Source of the DNA: Oxalobacteraceae bacterium | GTDB taxonomy: Bacteria; Pseudomonadota; Gammaproteobacteria; Burkholderiales; Burkholderiaceae_D | Length of the DNA: 64,000 nt | Assembly: GCA_947374865.1 (NCBI GenBank) | Contig: CANCDR010000001.1 | Span: 372,001-436,000, forward strand | Reading direction: 5' to 3' | Shown: positions 45,842 through 55,747 of the stretch, piece after piece | Position numbering within the stretch: position 1 is the stretch's first letter | Layout of the letters: each line of letters starts with the position of its first letter | Program-made: the position numbers and the translations under genes | The notes under the pieces: model-generated | Told to the model about the DNA's origin: nothing | Seen by the model: the letters and a program-made list of their open reading frames with translations, nothing else | Database searches by the model: none

Positions 45842-45959
45842 AGCGGGTAAATTATAGACTACCGCTGACTATTGGCTGAGATTGATGCATGACTAGCCAC
45901 CCTATTTTTTGTCCGTTAGAATGCACCTTTGTCAAAACAGCCATTCAGGGGAACACACC

Positions 45960-46445
45960 ATGCCATCATTCGACGTCGTATCCGAAGCCAATATCGTAGA
46001 AGTGAAAAATGCCGTCGATCAGGCGGGCAAAGAAATTACGACGCGCTTTGACTTCAAAGGCAGTGACGCCCGGGTCGAACAAAAAGAACGCGATCTGACT
46101 GCTTACGCTGATTCCGAATTCCAGCTCAGTCAGGTGCGCGATGTCCTGACCAATAAAATGACCAAGCGGAATGTCGACGTGCGCTTCCTCGACGTCGGCA
46201 AAATTGAAAAAATCGGTGGCGACAAAGTCAAGCAAGTGATCAAGATCAAGAACGGCATTGAAACCGAAGCCGCGAAAAAAATCGTCAAGGTGCTCAAAGA
46301 AAGCAAAATGAAAGTACAAGCCAGCATTCAAGGCGAAGCCGTCCGCGTGACCGGCGCCAAGCGCGACGACTTACAAGCTGCGATGGCCTTATTGCGTAAA
46401 GATGTGGCAGATTTGCCGCTGGAATTTAATAACTTTCGTGACTGA
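45960..46445 (+). CDS. yajQ: YajQ family nucleotide-binding protein
   Basis: A 161-residue two-domain ferredoxin-like protein: [33 protein letters not shown], and C-terminal [10 protein letters not shown] are diagnostic. In Xanthomonas a YajQ member binds cyclic-di-GMP and acts as a transcription cofactor. I chose ATG 45960, with AGGGGA 8 nt upstream, over an upstream in-frame codon. Confidence 0.97.
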   Translation: MPSFDVVSEANIVEVKNAVDQAGKEITTRFDFKGSDARVEQKERDLTAYADSEFQLSQVRDVLTNKMTKRNVDVRFLDVGKIEKIGGDKVKQVIKIKNGIETEAAKKIVKVLKESKMKVQASIQGEAVRVTGAKRDDLQAAMALLRKDVADLPLEFNNFRD

Positions 46446-46457
46446 TTATCTGAGATA

Positions 46458-46486
46458 CGCCGTGTGAATTTTTTTAAAACACGGCG
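46458..46486. other. Hairpin downstream of yajQ
   Basis: CGCCGTGT (46458-46465) and ACACGGCG (46479-46486) form an 8-bp stem with a 13-nt loop containing seven T. No T tract follows on either strand, so it is not a classic terminator. It marks the left edge of the AT-richer segment. Confidence 0.45.
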
Positions 46487-46558
46487 GCGCATATCAACAT
46501 TCTTGATCAATCAGAATACGTTTCGCCCGAAATTATGTCTGCCAAAAGTGACGCACAA

Positions 46559-46975
46559 TTATGCTGACTTAGGAAAGATAGCGCTTGAAAAATAGGCGCG
46601 GTTTGAACGTGCATTTCTTAGATCAATGCCAAAACCATCATCGCCAACATCATCATCGTCGTCACCACCATCATCACCACCGGCAGGGTGCACCACCATT
46701 TGATCTCTCGGATATTTACAATATGCATAAATACACCTTATCAGTACCACCGCTGAAGCAATGAGCGCAGGGATAAGCCTGGGTCTGGACATGCCGTCGG
46801 TCGAATTGTCAGGCGAAGCTTGATGAAACAACGATCTATTTTCCGGATTATTTAAGGAGGGCTGCCCGCTGATGTTGACTGTCCTGTTGTGATGCAAGAA
46901 AGGTTTGGCCTCACTGTGCGTATGGAACACGATCAATACCAGACAGAGAATTTTTTTGAGAGTTTCAATGTTCAT
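46559..46975 (-). pseudogene. Truncated tandem copy of an unknown membrane protein
   Basis: A 138-residue frame that matches the N-terminal 130 residues of the gene at 47101-48135: signal peptide (MNIETLKKILCLVLIVFHTH), short extracytoplasmic part with PENRSLF, a membrane segment (PALIASAVVLIRCIYAYCKY) and an acidic Gly/Asp run. The large C-terminal domain is missing; only an unrelated tail of about 25 residues follows the acid run, so the gene is probably a decayed duplicate. AGAGG 8 nt before the ATG keeps it translatable. Upstream bases of both copies also match (TCAATGAAGGGG and TCGTTCAA), so promoter sequence was duplicated too. It could still make a short membrane protein. Confidence 0.7.
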
Positions 46976-47100
46976 CAGTATGCCTCTCTGAAAATCAATG
47001 AAGGGGATCGTTCAACTTCAAATCTTTAAAACTTAGGAAATCAGGGCACCCACATTTTCTTAGCAAGTAGGGAAGAAAATTGCGGAGATCCATGATTTTT

Positions 47101-48135
47101 TTATCGATAAAATCGGAATCTGGAATAATCAATAGAATGCTCATTAGGGTTAAAAAACCGGTGGAATTGTGCAGTTGAAAAATCCCATCTACCTAACAAA
47201 GTCAAAAGACCAAAATCATCACAAAAATTAGCTCCAGCGAATGCGAATTCGTTGATGTTGACTACAATATCGTTAGGAAGCGATGCTAAGCTGCGCTGTG
47301 CCAAAATATACGTTTCCAACGCACGTTCATTATTCGGAAGACGTAAACGATTATTTGTTCGTAGAAAAGCATCGTTTATAAATCGCATTGATACTAAATT
47401 AACTCTTCGTTCATTTAGCGGAAAATAATGAAAACGCCTCATTACTCCATTAGTACCCCTGATGTAAATATCATAGGCATCTGTTCTGTGTCCCAAGGAA
47501 GGTCTTTCATCACTTGCAACAAACATGATAATTTCTCTGTAATTTGCATATTGTGAAAGTGCGTTAAAGCATAATGCAAAGTCACGCTCATCCGTATGCG
47601 CAGATGGCATCATGTCGCCCGCGAGATTAATAGGTAACTGTCTTAAGGCACGCAATTCATTTTGTAGAGCTTGCGGTAATTCAGCAAAACTTGTCGCCGC
47701 GAATATCCTTTCTGGGTGATCATGGGGAAGGGAATACAATCTTGGAATTCGCTCCCAAAATTGCGGAATATAAACAACTCCATCCCCTCCACCGCCGCCG
47801 TCATCCTCACCGCCATCATCGTTATCGTCCCTATCATCATCGAGTGGATGTACAACCATTTGATTTCTTCGATATTTACAATATGCATAAATACACACCC
47901 CCAATAACACCGCTGAAGCAATCAGTGTCGGGACAAACCAAGGCCTGGACGTCAGGCCGGCGGTATTGTCAAGCGACGTATTATTAAACTGCATGATATT
48001 TTCTGGATGACTTAAACCGTGCTGGCCGCCGACATTGACTGCCCTGTTGTAATACCGGACAGGTTTTGCCGCGCTGAGCGTATGGCACACTATTAATAGC
48101 AAACAGAGTATTTTCTTGCGGGATGCGATGTTCAT
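47101..48135 (-). CDS. Unknown membrane protein, full-length copy
   Basis: Not recognised; 344 residues. Order: signal peptide (about 1-22, ending AAKP), about 40-residue extracytoplasmic stretch with conserved NRAVN, GQHGL and HPEN, one membrane helix (PTLIASAVLLGVCIYAYCKY, about 68-88) followed by positive residues (RRNQ), an acidic Asp/Gly linker, then a globular domain of about 220 residues rich in Arg, Phe and Asn (PQFWERIPRLYSLPHD ... DYSRFRFYR). Topology: N-terminus outside, large domain in the cytoplasm. The C-terminal domain has no motif I know; it lacks obvious nucleotide-binding or protease signatures. The gene is AT-richer than its neighbours and paired with a truncated copy, suggesting horizontal gain and duplication. 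Confidence 0.75.
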   Translation of the reverse strand: MNIASRKKILCLLLIVCHTLSAAKPVRYYNRAVNVGGQHGLSHPENIMQFNNTSLDNTAGLTSRPWFVPTLIASAVLLGVCIYAYCKYRRNQMVVHPLDDDRDDNDDGGEDDGGGGGDGVVYIPQFWERIPRLYSLPHDHPERIFAATSFAELPQALQNELRALRQLPINLAGDMMPSAHTDERDFALCFNALSQYANYREIIMFVASDERPSLGHRTDAYDIYIRGTNGVMRRFHYFPLNERRVNLVSMRFINDAFLRTNNRLRLPNNERALETYILAQRSLASLPNDIVVNINEFAFAGANFCDDFGLLTLLGRWDFSTAQFHRFFNPNEHSIDYSRFRFYR

Positions 48136-48459
48136 CGGTATGGCGCTTTATCAATCAATGAAGGGGTTCGTTCAAATCAAGTCTTCGTTGATTATAGAAA
48201 GAGCGTCCTTGATGTCATAAGCATTTGAGCGTTTATTTCGATGGATACGACACGTAGACAATTTCTCTATTTCTGCAAACTACAGAAATCCACAGCACAG
48301 TAAAAATTTTCTGGATGTGCAATGCAATGCGGCGTAAAAAGATAGGGATATTTAATACTGGAAATGGATAAAACTGACAATCGATGCGCGATGCATCAAG
48401 GCTTGCATCTTCATCAGCATCAGCACCGCCAAAGGTGCTGATGCCGATTACTGATTTAA
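48136..48459. other. AT-rich intergenic region with 11-bp hairpin
   Basis: 324 bp between the unknown membrane protein and DAHP synthase. GCATCAGCACC (48417-48427) and GGTGCTGATGC (48434-48444) form a perfect hairpin right after the aroG stop and may end that transcript, although no T tract is present. The rest has low GC and no visible gene. Confidence 0.5.
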
Positions 48460-49521
48460 TCAGGCGTCTGGGCGCAAACGGCGCTGTTTGACTGCCTCGG
48501 CCAAACCTTCTAACACCGTAATACTTTGTGCCCAGTCAATGCAGCCATCGGTGACCGACTGGCCGTAGGTGAGTTCTTTTCCTTTGACCAAATCTTGCCG
48601 TCCTGCGACCAAATGCGACTCAACCATTACGCCAACAATGCGGGTATCGCCAGCAGCGACTTGCGCGGCGATATCGGCGCACACCGGCACCTGATTTTGC
48701 GGATTTTTTGAACTGTTGGCGTGCGAGGCATCGATCATCACGCGCGCCGCCAATCCGGCATTGGCCACATCCTTGCAGGCCGCATCGACACTGGCGGCAT
48801 CAAAATTCGGCGCTTTGCCACCGCGCAGAATGATGTGGCAGTCTTCATTGCCATTGGTCGAGACGATGGCGGAATGACCGCCCTTGGTCACGGACAGAAA
48901 ATGATGCGGCTGTGAGGCGGCCTTGATCGCGTCCACGGCAATCTTGATATTGCCATCGGTGCCGTTCTTGAAGCCGACCGGACAAGATAAGCCGGACGCC
49001 AGCTCTCGGTGAATCTGCGATTCGGTCGTGCGCGCGCCGATCGCGCCCCAGCTGATCAGGTCAGCCACATACTGCGGACTGATCACATCCAAAAATTCGG
49101 TGCCGGCCGGTAGACCCAGCTCATTGATATTGACCAGCAGTTCGCGGGCAATCCGCAGGCCGTCGTTGATGCGGAAGCTGTCGTCCATGTAGGGATCATT
49201 GATCATGCCCTTCCAGCCGACGGTGGTACGGGGCTTTTCAAAATAGACCCGCATGATGATTTCGAGTTCACCGGCAAAACGGGCGCGCTCCTTGACCAAT
49301 AGCTGCGCGTATTCCATCGCCGCTTTGGTGTCGTGGATCGAGCAAGGTCCGATCACGACCATCAGACGGTCGTCCTGACCGTGCAGGATGCGGTGCAGCG
49401 CCGTGCGGGCATTGGCGGCCACAGTGGCGGCATTTTCCGAACAGGCGAATTCACGAATTAAATGCGATGGTGGCGTAAGTTCTTTCATTTCCCTGATTCG
49501 TAGGTCGTCGGTACGTGGCAT
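48460..49521 (-). CDS. aroG: 3-deoxy-7-phosphoheptulonate synthase, class I
   Basis: A 353-residue DAHP synthase of the AroFGH type, first step of the shikimate pathway. Motifs: LMVVIGPCSIHD, RVYFEKPRTTVGWKG, GARTTESQIHRELASGLS, GFKNGTDG, DASHANSSK and the metal-binding C-terminal DGCIDW. I chose ATG 49521, 8 nt after GGAG. Which aromatic amino acid inhibits it cannot be told by eye. A strong intrinsic-terminator-like hairpin lies about 35 bp upstream, within the probable leader. Confidence 0.96.
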   Translation of the reverse strand: MPRTDDLRIREMKELTPPSHLIREFACSENAATVAANARTALHRILHGQDDRLMVVIGPCSIHDTKAAMEYAQLLVKERARFAGELEIIMRVYFEKPRTTVGWKGMINDPYMDDSFRINDGLRIARELLVNINELGLPAGTEFLDVISPQYVADLISWGAIGARTTESQIHRELASGLSCPVGFKNGTDGNIKIAVDAIKAASQPHHFLSVTKGGHSAIVSTNGNEDCHIILRGGKAPNFDAASVDAACKDVANAGLAARVMIDASHANSSKNPQNQVPVCADIAAQVAAGDTRIVGVMVESHLVAGRQDLVKGKELTYGQSVTDGCIDWAQSITVLEGLAEAVKQRRLRPDA

Positions 49522-49554
49522 GGATTTTTCTCCGTTAAAAAATAAAAAAGGAAT

Positions 49555-49585
49555 AAAAAAAACCGCCATTTCTGGCGGTTTTTTT
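49555..49585. terminator. Bidirectional intrinsic terminator, or attenuator, between tldD and aroG
   Basis: CCGCCA/TGGCGG stem with TTTC loop, flanked by eight A on the left and seven T on the right. It ends the tldD transcript, but lies only about 35 bp before the aroG start, leaving no room for a promoter between; aroG transcription therefore likely passes through it. Confidence 0.85.
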
Positions 49586-49812
49586 AGGATTCGGTCTGGG
49601 TTCTTGTCGTTTTACTTCGTCATGAACTTACTGCCTTTCCACCGCCTTGGGGTTGGAATAGCTAAAGTAAAAGAAGAAGTAAAATCGGGAAGAACGCATT
49701 TGATATAGTCAGCTAAAGTAAAAATGTTGAGTGATGATAGTGCAATACTTTTAACGGCGTGGCAAGCAGTATATTAAGCAAAGTAACCTGGTTGCAACGT
49801 TTTCAGGACTAT

Positions 49813-51273
49813 TTACGCAGTACCACCCACCGTGACGCCATCAATCCGTAATGTAGGCTGACCGACGCCGACCGGCACGCTTTGCCCCTCTTTACCGCAC
49901 ACGCCTACGCCGCTATCGAGGCGCATGTCGTTACCGATCATCGATACCCGGTGTAATACTTCCGGACCATTACCGATCAGGGTGGCGCCTTTGACGGGAT
50001 ACGTGACCTTGCCATCTTCGATCATATAGGCTTCGCTGGCCGAGAAGACGAATTTACCATTCGTGATATCGACCTGACCACCACCAAAATTGACTGCGTA
50101 CAGACCATGTTTGACGGAAGCGAGAATTTCAGCCGGATCTTTGTCGCCGCCGAGCATGTAGGTATTGGTCATGCGCGGCATGGGCAAATGGGCGAAGGAT
50201 TCACGCCGCGCGTTACCGGTCACCGGCATTTTCATCAGACGCGCATTGAGCGTGTCCTGGATATAGCCGCGCAAAATGCCGTCTTCGATCAGCGTCGTGC
50301 ATTGGGTCGGATTGCCTTCGTCGTCCACGTTGAGCGAACCACGGCGGTCGGCGATCGTGCCGTCATCGACGACGGTTACGCCCTTGGCGGCGACCCGTTC
50401 GCCGATACGGCCGGAGAAGGTGCTCGATCCCTTGCGGTTAAAGTCGCCTTCGAGTCCGTGTCCGATGGCTTCATGCAGCAGAATGCCAGGCCAGCCTGGT
50501 CCGAGCACGACCGTCATGGGTCCTGCGGGCGCTGGACGCGCGTCCAGATTCACCAGTGCCGAATTGACCGCTTCCGTGGCATACGTCTCCAGCAGGGCAT
50601 CGCTGAAGTAAGCGTAACTGTAACGACCGCCGCCACCGGATGAACCCATCTCACGCCGACCGTCCTGCTCGACGATGACGGTGATCGACACCCGCACCAG
50701 TGGCCGCACATCGGCTGCCAGCACGCCATCGCTGCGCACCACCAGAACGACATCATATTCACCGGCCAGACCGGCCATCACCTGCACGACGCGAGGATCC
50801 TTGGCGCGCGCAATGCGTTCAATTTTTTCCAGCAGTTTGACTTTTTCTGTCGCCTCAAGCGAGGTCAGCGGATCATGCGGCAAATACAGATCGCGGCCGC
50901 CGACGGGCTGCACCTTGGCAGCAATCTTGACCTTACCGGCGCCGCGACTGGCAATGGTACGGGTCGCCGCTGCCGCTTCGAGCAGGGCACGTTGAGAAAT
51001 TTCGTCGGAATAGGAAAACGCGGTTTTATCGCCCGACACGGCGCGCACTCCCACACCCTGATCGATCGAAAAACTGCCGGTCTTAACGATGCCTTCTTCC
51101 AGGCTCCAGCCTTCACTCTTGGTGAACTGAAAATACAAATCGGCGTAATCAACCTTGTGGGTAAACATGCTACCCAGCGCGGTGAGCAGCTTGCCCTCAT
51201 CGAGCCCAAAAGGCGTTAGCAGAACATCGCGGGCAATACTCAGCGAGGACAGATTAGGTTCGAATAATTTCAT
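49813..51273 (-). CDS. tldD: Metalloprotease TldD
   Basis: A 486-residue TldD subunit of the TldD/TldE zinc protease, which trims peptides such as microcin precursors and degrades CcdA in E. coli. The metal motif [12 protein letters not shown] is visible at about residue 262, with [30 protein letters not shown] near the C-terminus. TldE is not in the window. It lies 94 bp downstream of yhdP on the same strand, an arrangement also known from E. coli (yhdP-tldD). Confidence 0.97.
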   Translation of the reverse strand: MKLFEPNLSSLSIARDVLLTPFGLDEGKLLTALGSMFTHKVDYADLYFQFTKSEGWSLEEGIVKTGSFSIDQGVGVRAVSGDKTAFSYSDEISQRALLEAAAATRTIASRGAGKVKIAAKVQPVGGRDLYLPHDPLTSLEATEKVKLLEKIERIARAKDPRVVQVMAGLAGEYDVVLVVRSDGVLAADVRPLVRVSITVIVEQDGRREMGSSGGGGRYSYAYFSDALLETYATEAVNSALVNLDARPAPAGPMTVVLGPGWPGILLHEAIGHGLEGDFNRKGSSTFSGRIGERVAAKGVTVVDDGTIADRRGSLNVDDEGNPTQCTTLIEDGILRGYIQDTLNARLMKMPVTGNARRESFAHLPMPRMTNTYMLGGDKDPAEILASVKHGLYAVNFGGGQVDITNGKFVFSASEAYMIEDGKVTYPVKGATLIGNGPEVLHRVSMIGNDMRLDSGVGVCGKEGQSVPVGVGQPTLRIDGVTVGGTA

Positions 51274-51367
51274 GGAAGCGGCGCGTTAAAAATTAATTGG
51301 ATGCCCCATTGTAGAGCATTCGCCGATCCCCTGCCCCTGTACTGCGTGTCAGGCAATGCGATCAAGC

Positions 51368-54300
51368 TCAGGGAATGGATCTTTTTGACGTGTCGGAGGA
51401 AGATGGTGAAGGTGATGCAGCCGCTGATGTGGCCGAGGCCGCCGCGTCTGCCTTGCGTTCGATTTTGGTCACGACCGGGTCTTGCCAGGGGCCGGTAATT
51501 TTATATTCGTAGGTGAAGGCCTTGCTGAGTGGTTCACGTAAAAATAACTGCGCTAGGAAGGTACCCACACCAATAACCGGATTGACTGCCAGTGCGTACA
51601 CCACCGAGGCCGTACCGGCGTTAATTTCCGGGATCACCACGGCATGTAAATTTTGTGATTCCTGATTGATGTCGGCCGTTCCATCGAGTAAAACTGTGGC
51701 CGACACACTGCGCATCTTAAAATTATCCGTCGTCGCCACGCCCTTGACGACACTGGCATCGCCGGTGATGCCGTCAAAGGCAAAGCCTTCTGAAAACACA
51801 TCGCGAAAGTCCAGTGTCAGGCGGCGCGGCAGCGACTGCAGATTTAATACGCTGATCAACTTGGCCGTACCCGAATCGACTTTAAGAAACTGGCCGTTTT
51901 CCAGATTGAGTTTGATCTGTCCGGACATACTCGGTATGTCCAGCGCAAAGGGCAGACCGCTCCAGCTCAACTCACCGCTCATGCTGCCTTTACCGCCGCG
52001 CACAGCATTGGCAAAACCCAAACGCGTGAGCATATTGCCGGCGTTGGCTAGTTCGAGCGTGTAGTTAAGATTGGTGATGCTCTCGCCGTCGCGCACACTC
52101 CATTTTCCGCTGGCGCGCAGATCGGCATCGGGATTACTCAGGGCGAGCTTACTGATGCGCCACTCACGGGTGGCGGAGGCCAGAACATTATTGGCCACCA
52201 GTTCCAGACGGCCGAATTTTTTACCAAAGAGTTCAAAATTATCGGCCACAATATCCAGGCCGGGCATCTGCGTTGCACTGTTTTTACCTGCCAATAGATC
52301 AGTCACATCCGTGGCTGCTGATTTAGGAATAATCAGCGAAGATAAACGGGCCGTCGCGCGACCGATGCCCTGACCCGAGGCACCGGCATTCCACGACACA
52401 TAACCCGAGGCCTGATCAGCATCGATATTCGCCTGCCACAACGCTTTATCCTTTTGATAGGAAGCGCCGATCACGACGTTATTGAGTTTTTTACCGAGCA
52501 CCTGCAATTCGGTGATCCGTCCTGCCAGTACGTCGGGTTCAATGTACTGTGCCATGTTGAGCGCATCGGCCGTGTTGGCTGCGATTGCCGCGCGCGGCTT
52601 GTCATTGCCGGCGATGATGCCGGCGAACTCACTCCAGGCATCAATCGAGAGCGCCTGCATATTCACACTGGCCACTAGTCCGCTATCAGGCTGCGGCGCC
52701 GGGACGTTGACGCCAATGCCGCCACGTTGCACGCGCCAGACGGCGTTTTTGTCCGGCCCTTTTTGGCGCAGATAGCGCACACTGATGGCAGGTCCGATGG
52801 CGAGTTTGATTTCGTCGCGCAGTATGGGGCCTGCGTCGCCAGACAGTAGCGCCATATCCAGTTTGAGCGGCAGATTTTCTGTTGCCGATTTTTTGAGCGG
52901 AGCAGGAAAGTCCAGCGCCAGTCCCTGCAAGTTCGATTCGATCAATACTTCCGGACGTTGTTTTTTGACGCTGAAGGTGGCACTAAAGCGGGTACTGCCA
53001 TTAAACCGATCCGCTAGTCTTTGCATGGCTGGCTGTGTGTAAGCACGCCGAAATCCGGCGGAACTCACGCTGCCTTCGGCCTTGATGAGGAGATTATCGT
53101 CGCGCTGGGTTCCGCCCGTGATGCTGATTGGCCCGCCGACGAAATTACCCTTTACGCCCGTCAGATTAACGCCGCGCTCATTGAAATCGAGTTTGCCGTT
53201 TATGTTTTGCAGCGCTGGCATGCCGCTCATCAGCGTCAATTCGTTATTGGAAAATTGCAGCGTCCCCACTACCTTACTGTCTTGCAGACGTGCCAGCGGC
53301 AGAGTAATTTTTAAACCCAAACGTGTTGTGCCGACGGCCCGCGATTCATCGGTGAAGTGGCCGATCATGTCAGTCACCGGACTGTCCACGGTGTAGCGCA
53401 ACATGTCGTGTAAGGCACCGGCTGCACTGCCCTCCAGATTGAGCAACAGGTCACGCGCGCCCAGATCGGGAACGGTGGCTTTGATATTAGTCATTGGCAC
53501 GCCATGCGTACTCGCGCTCTTGGCGAAAATTTCCATGCGTGTTCGGTCAAATAAAATCGTCGCGTTGATTTTTTCCAGCACCGGCCAAAGTGGCGACTTG
53601 CCGTCTCGGGCAAAGACACCCGGGACATACAGCAGTTCACCGTTATCGATCTTGCCGGCCACGCGAAATTCACCGTTCGACTTACCGCTCGCCTTATCGA
53701 TCGCAAACGGAAAATTGGCCAGCTCACCTTTGATGCGGATCGACACATCGCGTGCTGTACCGCCGCGCAAGGCACCGGTGAGCCAGGTCCGCGTATCTCG
53801 GGGAGTTTTCAAGGGCAGAAATCGATCAATTTGTTTGAGATCAAACTCGGCGATGCTGCCCTCAAGATCGACTTCACCGATCCCGCTTCCGGGCGCCGCT
53901 GTCAGTGAAATGCGTGTTGAGCCTGTCATCGAGGCCAGCAAGCCATCCTGCATGAAGGCCATCTCGCCAACCTTGAGCAGCAGATGCTCTTTGTCGGGAA
54001 ACGTCCAGCCGGCCTGCATTTGCAAACGTTGAAACGACATCACCGGATCAGCAAAATAGGCGCCCACATGCCAGTTGAGCTGACGCGAATCGAGCGTGAA
54101 TTTACCACCGTTTTCGTTCGCGTCGACATGACCGCTAAGATTGTCAAAACCAGGAATGGCCGGCAGCGCCGCCTGCGCGGCCTGGGTAGCGCTCTTGGCC
54201 CGTGCAGGACGTGCGGCCTGGGCCTTCAGTGAGAGGCCGGTAAAGTCGCCCTGCATGCCATACGAAGCCACGTCAGGATAGGTGCCCTGCCACTGGGCTG

Positions 54301-55624
54301 TGAAGTCATTTAATTGTCCGCGTGGCTCGAAGGCTGTTAACATTTTCAACTGCGCCGCGGGCAATGGCAGACGCTCGATGAACTCTGCTAAGGAACGTAG
54401 GTCGAGTGACTTGGCTTTGATTTCGGTGCGTTCGAGCTGCGCTTTTTTCGCTGGTACGTAAGTTTCGCTGATGGTACTCGGTGGAAGCCGCAGGCCGTCG
54501 TTGGTCTGCAGTGAAAAATTAATCAGTGAAATCGTATGACCGTTCGCACCGAAGGTGGTGTTATCGGCCGTCTTTGTGATGGCGGATGGCGTGTCGGGCT
54601 GCGGGCTGAGTTCCTCGTGCACGGAAATACGACCACCGACCTGCGTGAGCAAAATGGGCGTCAGGTCAGCCCGAAGCTGCGTGAGGACATCCTTGAGCGC
54701 CAGGTCAGCGGTCAGATTGGCGACCCGTGTGCTGTCAAATTGCAGCCACGCGCGAACGCCGCCACGCCCAGTTTGGATCGCCAGCGGATAATCCAGATAC
54801 GGTTTCCAGAGCGCCAAATCAGTATTTTTGAGGTCGGCATACAGTTCGCCTTTCCAGCGCTTGTAATCTGCCGGCTCGCTGGAAAAGCTCGGATGGGTAA
54901 ATGCGGCACGCAGATCAATAGGTTCGGCAAATGTTGCCGGTGGCGTGGCCTTGAAGGCGATGCGATGCTGCAGCCAGTCGTTGCGTAATACGACGGTTAC
55001 CGCTTCGAGCGTTAATTCCGGCGCTGCGCGCAGGGCATCGGTCCAGCGGATCCGGCCATCGCGCACGACGATTTCGCGCTGCGCTAACAGCCAGTCGGCA
55101 CCCAGCCCGTCGCTCTTTTTGTGCAGATCGATAAACATGCCGCCGATGGTCAGGTTACCGTCGGCATCGCGCACAATGTCGACATCCGGCGCGCTGATTT
55201 CCAAGTTATGTAATCGCACATTGGCGACCAGCACAGACCACCAGGAAAACGTCGCCGTCACGCTGGGTAATTTCAGTACCTCGCCACCCAGACGATCATG
55301 CATGACCACATTCGTCAAAGACAGCGTCGGCAGCAAGCCGCTCCAGGAGGCACTTAAGGATGCAATGCTGACTTGCCGGCCAAGCGCATGGCTAGCCATT
55401 TGCTCAACCTGTGGTTTGTAATGGCCGATATTAGGCAGCACCGCATAGCGCAAGCTGAGAAACAGCAGACTGAAAATAAAATAGGCCGCGATACCCAGTT
55501 TGACGAGCGCACCCAGCACATGGTGGGTGGCGCGATTAGCATATCGATAACAATGATAGGCGATGCGCCACCAGACCGCGAGCTGATGGGCTGCCTTGGC
55601 TGGGGAAATTTCGTGGTTGGACAT
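51368..55624 (-). CDS. yhdP: YhdP family AsmA-like phospholipid transport protein
   Basis: A 1418-residue protein with one N-terminal membrane helix (about residues 40-62) and a very long beta-rich periplasmic region ending in the conserved AsmA/DUF3971-type tail. Family knowledge: YhdP, TamB and YdbH form bridge-like tubes moving phospholipid to the outer membrane. Length matches (E. coli 1266, betaproteobacterial forms longer). ATG 55624 is preferred over the TTG one codon earlier. Divergent from glnE and followed by tldD. The C-terminus is Ala/Ser/Pro-rich and disordered. Confidence 0.93.
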   Translation of the reverse strand: MSNHEISPAKAAHQLAVWWRIAYHCYRYANRATHHVLGALVKLGIAAYFIFSLLFLSLRYAVLPNIGHYKPQVEQMASHALGRQVSIASLSASWSGLLPTLSLTNVVMHDRLGGEVLKLPSVTATFSWWSVLVANVRLHNLEISAPDVDIVRDADGNLTIGGMFIDLHKKSDGLGADWLLAQREIVVRDGRIRWTDALRAAPELTLEAVTVVLRNDWLQHRIAFKATPPATFAEPIDLRAAFTHPSFSSEPADYKRWKGELYADLKNTDLALWKPYLDYPLAIQTGRGGVRAWLQFDSTRVANLTADLALKDVLTQLRADLTPILLTQVGGRISVHEELSPQPDTPSAITKTADNTTFGANGHTISLINFSLQTNDGLRLPPSTISETYVPAKKAQLERTEIKAKSLDLRSLAEFIERLPLPAAQLKMLTAFEPRGQLNDFTAQWQGTYPDVASYGMQGDFTGLSLKAQAARPARAKSATQAAQAALPAIPGFDNLSGHVDANENGGKFTLDSRQLNWHVGAYFADPVMSFQRLQMQAGWTFPDKEHLLLKVGEMAFMQDGLLASMTGSTRISLTAAPGSGIGEVDLEGSIAEFDLKQIDRFLPLKTPRDTRTWLTGALRGGTARDVSIRIKGELANFPFAIDKASGKSNGEFRVAGKIDNGELLYVPGVFARDGKSPLWPVLEKINATILFDRTRMEIFAKSASTHGVPMTNIKATVPDLGARDLLLNLEGSAAGALHDMLRYTVDSPVTDMIGHFTDESRAVGTTRLGLKITLPLARLQDSKVVGTLQFSNNELTLMSGMPALQNINGKLDFNERGVNLTGVKGNFVGGPISITGGTQRDDNLLIKAEGSVSSAGFRRAYTQPAMQRLADRFNGSTRFSATFSVKKQRPEVLIESNLQGLALDFPAPLKKSATENLPLKLDMALLSGDAGPILRDEIKLAIGPAISVRYLRQKGPDKNAVWRVQRGGIGVNVPAPQPDSGLVASVNMQALSIDAWSEFAGIIAGNDKPRAAIAANTADALNMAQYIEPDVLAGRITELQVLGKKLNNVVIGASYQKDKALWQANIDADQASGYVSWNAGASGQGIGRATARLSSLIIPKSAATDVTDLLAGKNSATQMPGLDIVADNFELFGKKFGRLELVANNVLASATREWRISKLALSNPDADLRASGKWSVRDGESITNLNYTLELANAGNMLTRLGFANAVRGGKGSMSGELSWSGLPFALDIPSMSGQIKLNLENGQFLKVDSGTAKLISVLNLQSLPRRLTLDFRDVFSEGFAFDGITGDASVVKGVATTDNFKMRSVSATVLLDGTADINQESQNLHAVVIPEINAGTASVVYALAVNPVIGVGTFLAQLFLREPLSKAFTYEYKITGPWQDPVVTKIERKADAAASATSAAASPSPSSSDTSKRSIP

Positions 55625-55747
55625 CAATTAGTCAAATAAATGGGCAGCCCGGCGTAAAATAAACTGGCACGCGGTACCTTGGTTGATCCGCGTCTGAATG
55701 TGATTTTTCGTGATTTTTCTTGCTACATCGTGATTGTTTTTCACCGG

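Noticed and set aside
49600-49640. Leader peptide for aroG attenuation
   Set aside because: The only minus-strand ATG near gives a three-codon frame (Met-Thr-Lys) without Phe, Tyr or Trp.
49388-49708. 106-residue plus-strand frame over the aroG start
   Set aside because: Antisense to the aroG N-terminus and runs through a terminator; no ribosome-binding site.
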